DNA of 11,933 nucleotides from DASPWV01 sp046726375 (GTDB lineage: Bacteria; Acidobacteriota; Vicinamibacteria; Vicinamibacterales; UBA2999), in contig JBKPAJ010000208.1 in assembly GCA_046726375.1 (NCBI GenBank), forward strand, positions 1 to 11,933, given 5' to 3'. The notes beneath the pieces were generated by a model. That model saw only the letters and a list, made by a program, of their open reading frames with translations, was not told the DNA's origin and did not search any database. Numbering within the stretch: position 1 is the stretch's first letter; every line of letters starts with the position of its first letter. This document shows positions 1-5,265 of this stretch, piece by piece. The position numbers were made by a program, and so were the translations under genes.

Positions 1-605
1 GGGTGACCGCGACGTGCACGACACGCCGGCGCTCGTGCCCGAGGATGAGCAGGACGAACAAGAGGCGGTACGTGGCGGTCGGGACCACGAAGAAATCAGC
101 CGCCGCGACTTGCTGGAGATGATTCGCGAGGAACGTCCGCCGATGTCTGGGACGGCCGCGTCGGGCGGCGAACCATGTACTTGGCAACCGTCGCCTGAGA
201 GACGTCGAGGTCAAGTTTCAACAGTTCGCCGTGAATCCGCGGTGCGCCCCAGAGTGGATTGGTCTCCGACATCGTCCGAATGAGTGCGCGCACTTCAGCC
301 GCAAGAGTCGGTCGGCCTATGCGTCGGCGACTGTTCCGTGCCCAGTACAGCCGAAAGCCTCGGCGATGCCAGTCGAGGACGGTCTCGGGTTTCACGATGA
401 CGAGCGCCATTTTCCAATCGGTCCACGAGCGCGACAGCCAGGCCCAGAGCCAACGGTCCGCCTGAACGAGCCGCATGCGTCGTGGCTTCGTCCGTTGCAG
501 TACCTGCAGCTGATGGGCAGGGCCAGTACCTCTGAGGTGAAGCGCGATTCGGGACCTTTCCAGCCCTCGGAGCGTCAGGAGCAGCGAAATCAGAACGGAT
601 CTCAT
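1..605 (-). pseudogene. Decayed DDE transposase/integrase (rve core), 5' part only
   Basis: The reading frame starts at 605 and resembles the N-terminal half of integrase-core transposases common in Acidobacteria. It contains A-L-V-I-V-K-P-E-T-V, then W-H-R-R-G-F-R-L-Y-W, then N-P-L-W-G-A-P-R-I-H-G-E-L and a Y-M-V-R segment. Past position 142 the similarity continues in another frame through F-L-A-N-H, then A-A-D-F-F (probably the first catalytic Asp of the DDE triad) and L-I-L-G-H-E-R-R-R, up to the window edge. Three single-base indels are visible: an extra base near 533 and a missing one near 516, which compensate each other, and an uncompensated extra base near 142. The frame therefore terminates at 96. 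The rest of the catalytic domain lies outside the window. I see no terminal inverted repeat next to 605. The family assignment (IS3/IS481-like rve superfamily) is from recognition; the exact IS family is not settled. Confidence 0.8.
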
Positions 606-685
606 CGCGAAGAGAGCCTATCCGTCACTGCTGGCAAGTTCAACGGCGCCAACGAGTACGGACTTTCCAGCAGGCACAATCTTCA

Positions 686-2653
686 CTATCGCCTCAACAC
701 CTCGTAGATCGCGCCGTTTGTGAGCGACATGACGAAGAGGTTGCCATTCGGTCCCGTCTGGATGTCGGTGCCGACCCCGAAGTTTCGCCCGAACAGGAGG
801 CTCTCGCTTTCAGTAATGTCGAACTTGGCCGTATTGTCGGCGACGCGGTCTTCTAGCCGATGATCGTCGACGCCGATCTTGCTGCGGTTTCCGGTCAGGT
901 TGAAGCGGAACAGGTGTCCGCCCTCGAGCCGCGGCGTTGCCCCGGCGGTGAACATGTTGCCTCGATACTGCGGTCCGAGCGCCAGGCCACTCATGAACCC
1001 CACGGCTGCAGGCGAAACCTCGAACTTCCAGCTAAACTCGGGATCGCTATAGTGCGACACCGGTTCTCCATCCACGACAATCTGACCGCGAATTTCTCCG
1101 CCGCCGAACGCCACCGTGTGGAGATTCGCGTAGGCACGTCCTTGACGCATGCGCTCGACGAGTGACGCGACCGTACCGTCGAATCCTGGCCGTTCGATGA
1201 CAGCGGCATCATCGAGCGTGCCTCTCGCGATCTCGTCGCCCGGCTCGAAGTCGGTGCCCGCCGGGTTGAGGGGCAGCAGGAACGCGACGATCGGTCCGTT
1301 CTGACCGCGCGCTCCGAGGTGGATATGAGCCTGTTGGGCGTTCTCGATGTGCGCGGTGGCCTCCAGCCTGAAATCCAACGTGCCGTTGGCGTTCAGTCGG
1401 AATTCCGCGCGTGCGCCCGCGTCCGTCTGCACGACCGGCACCTCCTGGCGCCCTTCGAGCGTCGCTCTGAAATCGTCACCCCCCTCAAAGATCATGAACA
1501 GCCGCTCGAACGCCTGTTCGGGACTATTGGCGATGTTGGCCGGCGACCAGCGAACCTGCTGGAGTCCGCTGAACGCTGCGCTCGTTTCGATCTCCTTGAA
1601 CTGAGCAACGCGCGCGAGCGGACCCATGACCTGCACCCAACCGAGGTTGGCGCCTAGTTCCACCCGATTGATCTCCGAGAAGCTGTCGTCGCCGTTCTGC
1701 GCCTCCCAGAGATTCCCGGAAAGCGGATCGAACGCCATGCCGAAACCGTTCCGGATGCCGTACGCGAACACCTTCTGCAGATTCGCGGCGACTTGAAGAT
1801 TCGCGCCGGGTCGGCCACCCAGCAGTTCGCCCGCTTTGAAGAAGGGATTGTCGGGCGGCGTTGAGCCATCGTCGTTGAGCCGAAGGATGACGCCGGTCAG
1901 GTGCGCGTCGTCGGGCCGGGCCGCCGAATTGATCGTCGGCGAGATTGCCCTGTGGAATAGCGGGACATGGCAACGCGATGCAGCCCGGGCCGTCGGGCAG
2001 GTTCTGCAACTGGCCGCGGCGCCCCATGTCACCGATGAAGATGTACAGCTTTCCATCCGGCCCAAAGCGAATGACACCGCCATCATGATTGCCGCGTTGA
2101 ACGCCGTTGGTGGCATCGTTCTGAAGGGCACGCAGCCGGATCAGGTTGCGATCCATGGTCAGCGTCGTTCCATCCCAGAGGAACCGATCGACACGATTCC
2201 CGAGCAGCGTGGTCTCGGCGAGCACGTTGCTATCGTCGCCCGTCTGCTCTCGGTCCAGTACAGGTAGACGAATGGCATCGATGGAAAGCGAGGATCGAGA
2301 GCCTTCCCGAGCGGGCCTCGTTCCGACGCCGAGTTCACGGCGAGATCCAGCACGGCGCCCTGCACCGAACCGTTGACCACGCGCAGGACTCTGCCGGTGG
2401 CTTTCTCGGTCACCAGCAGATCGTTGGCGCCGAGAAACGCCATCGCCGTGGGCAGTTGGAGATTCCCGACGACCGTCCGGACGCCGAGATTGGGATCGAC
2501 GACCATCGGGGCTTGCGCGGCGAGATGGCCGCCACTCCTCCCGAGCAGCGTCGCGGCCGCGGCAGCGACGGCAAACGTCTGAAGCAGGACGCGATTCGAC
2601 GACCGTTTCCCTCGCGCGTGTTCGGTCGAGGTTTCTCTGGATTGCTGCAGCAT
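686..2653 (-). CDS. Secreted PQQ-dependent glucose/sorbosone dehydrogenase-like propeller with nested CHRD domain; frame broken twice
   Basis: This is a soluble quinoprotein sugar dehydrogenase-like beta-propeller, expected to oxidise sugars or other alcohols outside the cytoplasm. The start at 2653 is chosen because AAGGGAG lies 7 bases upstream (2661-2667), and a signal-peptide-like stretch ending A-A-Q-A follows. Family signatures are G-K-A-L-D-P-R-F with V-Y-L-Y-W-T, then N-H-D-G-G-V-I-R-F-G-P-D-G-K (the His expected to be the catalytic base), then A-Y-G-I-R-N-G-F-G (the Arg-Asn pair) and a C-terminal N-F-G-V-G-T-D-I-Q-T-G. A CHRD domain (about 1073-1471) interrupts the propeller. The frame of 2244-2653 and of 686-1913 is the same, but the roughly 330 bases between are read one frame off: one base appears missing near 2244 and one extra near 1913-1915. 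Corrected length is about 655 residues. Sequencing error or early decay are both possible. The substrate is unknown. Confidence 0.85.
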
Positions 2654-2660
2654 GTGCGCG

Positions 2661-2667
2661 CTCCCTT
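2661..2667 (-). promoter_or_regulatory. Ribosome binding site of the sugar dehydrogenase gene
   Basis: On the minus strand AAGGGAG lies 7 bases before the ATG at 2653. It decides the start: the same frame stays open upstream to 2746, but no comparable site precedes that earlier start, and the residues after 2653 look like a signal peptide. Confidence 0.6.
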
Positions 2668-2789
2668 CACGTTGGCCGGCTGGAGGGCTGAAGACCCAAT
2701 TCGCAGCTGTCCGGGCCGCGCGCGCCGACACCGAGAGCTGTGCCACGCGCTCAGCGTGCGCCTGCTTGTCAATTTAACGCGGGGCTGCC

Positions 2790-2823
2790 AAAGTCGGTTA
2801 CGGGGCGCGTAAACCAGATTCGA
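2790..2823 (+). repeat. Degenerate direct repeat of the tRNA fragment end (copy 1; copy 2 at 3031-3056)
   Basis: Both copies contain, in the same order, AAAGT, GGT, CGGGGCG and CCAGATTCGA. Copy 1 has an extra C after AAAGT, TA before CGGGGCG and CGTAAA before CCAGATTCGA; copy 2 has only a single G at that last place. About 25 bases match in order. In copy 2 these bases are the complement of the tRNA acceptor 3' strand and T-arm, so copy 1 may be a second decayed tRNA end or one side of an old integration site. Confidence 0.45.
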
Positions 2824-2961
2824 CACCCGTAAGCGCGCCGGCATCATTCATGACGTCGAGCGGCCGCGCCCGTCGACTCAGGTATTTCCTGACTTCATCT
2901 GCTGCGTTCTACGTTACGAATCCTCGCAGACTCTAGCTGGTGACAGAAAACGGCGGCGAGT

Positions 2962-3023
2962 TGTAGGTCACATTTCGACGGCGTTCAGCTGCGAATTTGG
3001 TTGTGACGTATATTTAACCTACA
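2962..3023. repeat. Interrupted inverted repeat
   Basis: The left arm TGTAGGTCACA (2962-2972) is matched on the right by TGTGAC (3002-3007) and ACCTACA (3017-3023), with about 9 extra bases between the two right-hand blocks. Folded, this gives an outer 7-base-pair stem and an inner stem of at least 4 pairs with a bulge, around a loop of about 29 bases. It lies just beside the tRNA-like fragment. It could be an operator, a remnant of a mobile element end, or chance. Confidence 0.35.
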
Positions 3024-3034
3024 GATCCGAAAAG

Positions 3035-3084
3035 TGGTCGGGGCGGCCAGATTCGAGCCGGCGACCCCCTGCGCCCAAGTCCGG
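3035..3084 (-). pseudogene. 3' fragment resembling tRNA-Pro(UGG)
   Basis: On the minus strand the 3' half of a tRNA can be read. It has an anticodon-type loop CTTGGGC (3073-3079, anticodon position TGG), a variable loop GGGTC, a T-arm with stem GCCGG/CTGGC around CTCGAAT, an acceptor 3' strand CGCCCCG, discriminator A and encoded CCA (3035-3037). No matching CGGGGCG exists on the 5' side, the anticodon stem pairs poorly, there is no D-arm, and the T-loop begins with C instead of T. It is therefore not a working tRNA. Such 3' ends are often left at the far side of elements that integrated into a tRNA gene. Confidence 0.6.
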
Positions 3085-3160
3085 TGGGTCGCAGCGGCCT
3101 GAGCAGGCGCGGCCATATGGATTCAGCTCACCGGCGCTCGCCCGCGCATTGCCTCACCCA

Positions 3161-3880
3161 TTACGGAGATTCCAGCGTCGCCGTCAGCGCGCGCTCCATG
3201 TCGTCAGGCTTGAACCCGAATGGACCCGGCTTGCTCTTGTAGGCCACACGGCCATCCCGGTCGATGACGTAAAGCCGATCGGGCCATCCGTTGTACTCGG
3301 TGTCGGTCGAATCGTCGAAGTCGTCGACCAGCGCGGGTATCTCGATCCCGAGCTTGACGACGCAGACCTGGGCGAGGTCCTCACGTTCGTTGGCGCTCGC
3401 CGGACTGGCGTAGACGACTTTGTCCTTGACGTTAACGGGCAGTTGCCACGCGTCGCTCGGATGCGCTTCGCGGATATAGACCACGAAGAACTCGGCGCGG
3501 TCGCGGTGCTTGCGGTAGATCTCGTTGAGGGCGGGAACCTCCTGCCGGAACGGCGGTCAGGTGTAGCTGCCGAAGACCAGCACCACTGGTTTCTGGCCGC
3601 GGAACGACGAGAGGCTGACCCGTCCGCGCTTGTCGGCAGTTCGCAAATTGAAGTCCGGCGCGGGATCGCCGACGTCGATCTGACCGCCGCGGGCCACGCT
3701 CCACATCGGCTCGAACGGCACGATCATCATCGCCGGCATCGGAAACCGCTTCATGATTTGACCGAACCGATCCGGCGGCTGGCGCATGACGTAGAACATT
3801 CCCGCCAGGACTACGGCGTAGATGACCACGACTGCAATCAGTCCATTGCGTGCGTACCGCAGTAACAATCGAACGCTCAT
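3161..3880 (-). CDS. Iodothyronine deiodinase-like membrane-anchored selenoprotein (in-frame TGA read as Sec108)
   Basis: I read this as one 239-residue protein. The start at 3880 has AGGAG five bases upstream. Residues 13-31 form one membrane segment with Arg before it, so the catalytic domain should be periplasmic. A thioredoxin-fold domain follows: G-D-P-A-P-D-F-N-L (71-79), V-L-V-F-G-S-Y-T (100-107), then TGA at 3557-3559, then P-P-F-R. The same frame stays open to the TAA at 3161. Beyond the TGA lie V-Y-I-R-E-A-H-P-S-D-A-W (134-145) and K-P-G-P-F-G-F near the C-terminus; both match deiodinases, whose catalytic Sec sits exactly at the TGA. Glu138 and His140 match catalytic residues of that family. 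Cys173 is the only cysteine. Deiodinases remove iodine reductively from thyroid hormones; the bacterial substrate is unknown and could be a peroxide, thiol or halogenated aromatic. It is last in an operon, 7 bases after the permease. A nonsense mutation is the alternative, made less likely by the hairpin and intact downstream frame. Confidence 0.88.
3523..3559 (-). promoter_or_regulatory. Candidate bacterial SECIS element directly after the Sec TGA
   Basis: After TGA (3557-3559) the minus strand can fold as CGTT (3549-3552) with AACG (3523-3526), a small internal loop, then GGCAGG (3541-3546) with CCCGCC (3530-3535) containing one A-C mismatch, closed by the loop AGGTT (3536-3540). The apical loop starts 16 bases after the TGA and has G as its second base. 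Both fit the known bacterial SECIS pattern (16-37 bases, a G in the first two loop positions), the site bound by SelB. The fold was done by eye; no energy was calculated. Confidence 0.65.
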
Positions 3881-3884
3881 GTCG

Positions 3885-3889
3885 CTCCT
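3885..3889 (-). promoter_or_regulatory. Ribosome binding site of the selenoprotein gene, overlapping the permease stop
   Basis: AGGAG on the minus strand sits five bases before the ATG at 3880 and shares bases with the TAG stop of the permease (3888-3890). This supports the 3880 start over the longer open frame reaching 3988, and suggests translational coupling between the two genes. Confidence 0.7.
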
Positions 3890-5261
3890 AATCGCTCGGA
3901 ACGTCGAACGAGATGGTGCGATCGCGGAACCCGCGGGTTTTGATCGCGCCGTAAAGTACCCCAGCAGCCAACCAGACCCCGCCGGCAATCTTGGCCGGCG
4001 AGCGCAGGCTCAGCCACAAGTACAGGCACACCAGAAACCCGAGAATCGGCAGAAGGAAATTCGTGATGCGGCGGTCATCGCTCCGCACCCAGTAGCGCAT
4101 AAAGGCGGCGAGGTTGACGCCCATGAACGCGATGAACGCCCCGAAGTTGAGCATCTCGGCGCCGAGCTGATACGTCAACAGCAGTCCTCCTGCGAACGCG
4201 AGCACGCCGACGAGGAGCACGTTGTTGCGCGGGATGTTGTGCCGCGCATCGACTGCGCCGAAAAACTGGCGCGGCAGCGCGTCGCTCCGGCCCATGCCGT
4301 ACAGCAGCCTGGCGGCGCCGAGGTGAGCTCCCGTACCTGAGCCGAGGTTCGCCACGAGCAGCGTCAGGTTCACGAGAGCGAAGAGCCAGGCGCCACCCGC
4401 TTTGCCCGATACGTGCACGAACGCCGTGTCGACGTCCGGAAACCCTGTCCAGCTTCCCCACAGCAGTTGCGCCAGATAGACGAGCACCGAGGCTAGGATT
4501 CCGGTGATCACGCAGGTGAGAACCGTCGCTAGCAGAACGTTCCGCCGCGGATTCTCGACTTCTTCCGAAAGCGTCGAGATCCCGTCGAACCCGATGTAGG
4601 TCAGGCACGCGATCGATGCTCCGGTCAACACGGCGGGCAGCGAGAAGGTCGCCGGATCGTAGAACGGCCTGGTCAGGTCCGAGGCTCCGAGCGAGACGCC
4701 CGTGAGATAACGGATCGCCGCTACTACGAAGAGGATGACAACAATGAACATGCCGACCGCGAGCACGTCGTTGGTGCGGGCGCTGGCCTTGACGCCGCGG
4801 AGGTTGAGCATTGTGAACGCGGTGGCGAAGACAGCGACCCACACCGGATATGGGATTCCGGGCAGGAAGTTCATCGCCACCTTGCTGCAGTAAATCGTGC
4901 AGATCATCGGGTTGAGCACGTAGTCCATCACCATGCTCCAACCGGTGACGTAGCCGAGCGAGGAATGGAGCTCCTGTCCGACGTAGGTGAAGGCCGAACC
5001 GGCGCTCGGATATGCCCGCGCCATACGTCCGTAACTCAATGCTGTCAGCAGCATCGCGAACATGCCAATCAGAACGGTCGTGATGACATGACCGCGGGCT
5101 TCCTGACTCACGACGCCGAAGATGCCCATCGGTGCCACCGGCTGTACGAGCACGATGCCGTAGAAGACGAGATCCCACAGCGTCAGCGAGCGCCGAAGGT
5201 GCGGCGTGGCGACGCCGGTGACGGTTGCGCCGGCCGCCGCGCGATCCGTCATCGTGTCCAT
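3888..5261 (-). CDS. APC-superfamily amino-acid/polyamine-type permease
   Basis: This 457-residue inner-membrane protein has about 12 hydrophobic segments, the usual size for APC permeases. The first segment is L-W-D-L-V-F-Y-G-I-V (28-37), followed by P-V-A-P-M-G. The typical A-Y-P-S-A-G-S-A-F-T-Y-V (83-94) comes next, and later G-F-D-G-I-S-T-L-S-E-E-V-E-N-P-R-R-N, a conserved APC loop. It should move amino acids or related amines with a proton or by exchange; the sequence does not show the substrate. The ATG at 5261 begins four bases after the GH2 stop codon, so the longer frame to 5348, which overlaps the GH2 gene, is not used; an in-frame ATG at 5252 is a second option. No strong ribosome site precedes either, which suggests coupling to GH2 translation. 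It is placed between a glucosaminidase and a deiodinase-like protein, so an amino sugar or an aromatic amino acid are both conceivable cargoes (inference). Confidence 0.9.
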   Translation of the reverse strand: MDTMTDRAAAGATVTGVATPHLRRSLTLWDLVFYGIVLVQPVAPMGIFGVVSQEARGHVITTVLIGMFAMLLTALSYGRMARAYPSAGSAFTYVGQELHSSLGYVTGWSMVMDYVLNPMICTIYCSKVAMNFLPGIPYPVWVAVFATAFTMLNLRGVKASARTNDVLAVGMFIVVILFVVAAIRYLTGVSLGASDLTRPFYDPATFSLPAVLTGASIACLTYIGFDGISTLSEEVENPRRNVLLATVLTCVITGILASVLVYLAQLLWGSWTGFPDVDTAFVHVSGKAGGAWLFALVNLTLLVANLGSGTGAHLGAARLLYGMGRSDALPRQFFGAVDARHNIPRNNVLLVGVLAFAGGLLLTYQLGAEMLNFGAFIAFMGVNLAAFMRYWVRSDDRRITNFLLPILGFLVCLYLWLSLRSPAKIAGGVWLAAGVLYGAIKTRGFRDRTISFDVPSD

Positions 5262-5265
5262 CCGC

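Larger units (their letters stand above)
2654..3160. other. Gene-free region of about 500 bases with a tRNA fragment and repeats
   Basis: No coding sequence is supported here on either strand. The part from about 2830 to 3030 is visibly richer in A+T than the neighbouring genes. It contains a 3' tRNA-Pro-like fragment (3035-3084), a degenerate direct repeat of its end (2790-2823), and an interrupted inverted repeat (2962-3023). The leader of the sugar dehydrogenase gene lies at its low-coordinate end. I see no convincing terminator after the minus-strand operon that ends at 3161. No integrase gene is present in the window near this region. Confidence 0.6.

Noticed and set aside
2767..2772. 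TTGACA on the minus strand as a -35 box for the sugar dehydrogenase gene
   Set aside because: At a 17-base spacing the hexamer is CGCGTG, which is nothing like a -10 box, so one good hexamer alone is not enough.
3035..3115. Functional tRNA gene
   Set aside because: No 5' acceptor strand pairs with CGCCCCG, there is no D-arm and the anticodon stem pairs badly; only a 3' fragment is supported.
3557..3559. Reading the TGA as a true stop, giving a short truncated redoxin and a separate downstream protein
   Set aside because: The downstream frame carries conserved deiodinase residues in register, its only early start candidate is a GTG inside the conserved V-V-Y-I strand with no ribosome site noted, and the TGA stands exactly at the catalytic Sec position with a SECIS-like hairpin after it.
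3149..3865. Plus-strand open frame of 238 codons opposite the selenoprotein gene
   Set aside because: It is the high-GC antisense shadow of the deiodinase-like gene; it has no recognisable domain, while the minus-strand frame has clear family motifs.
4075..5178. Minus-strand open frame of 367 codons overlapping the permease in another frame
   Set aside because: It is rich in Arg and lacks hydrophobic segments; the overlapping frame encodes a clear 12-segment permease.
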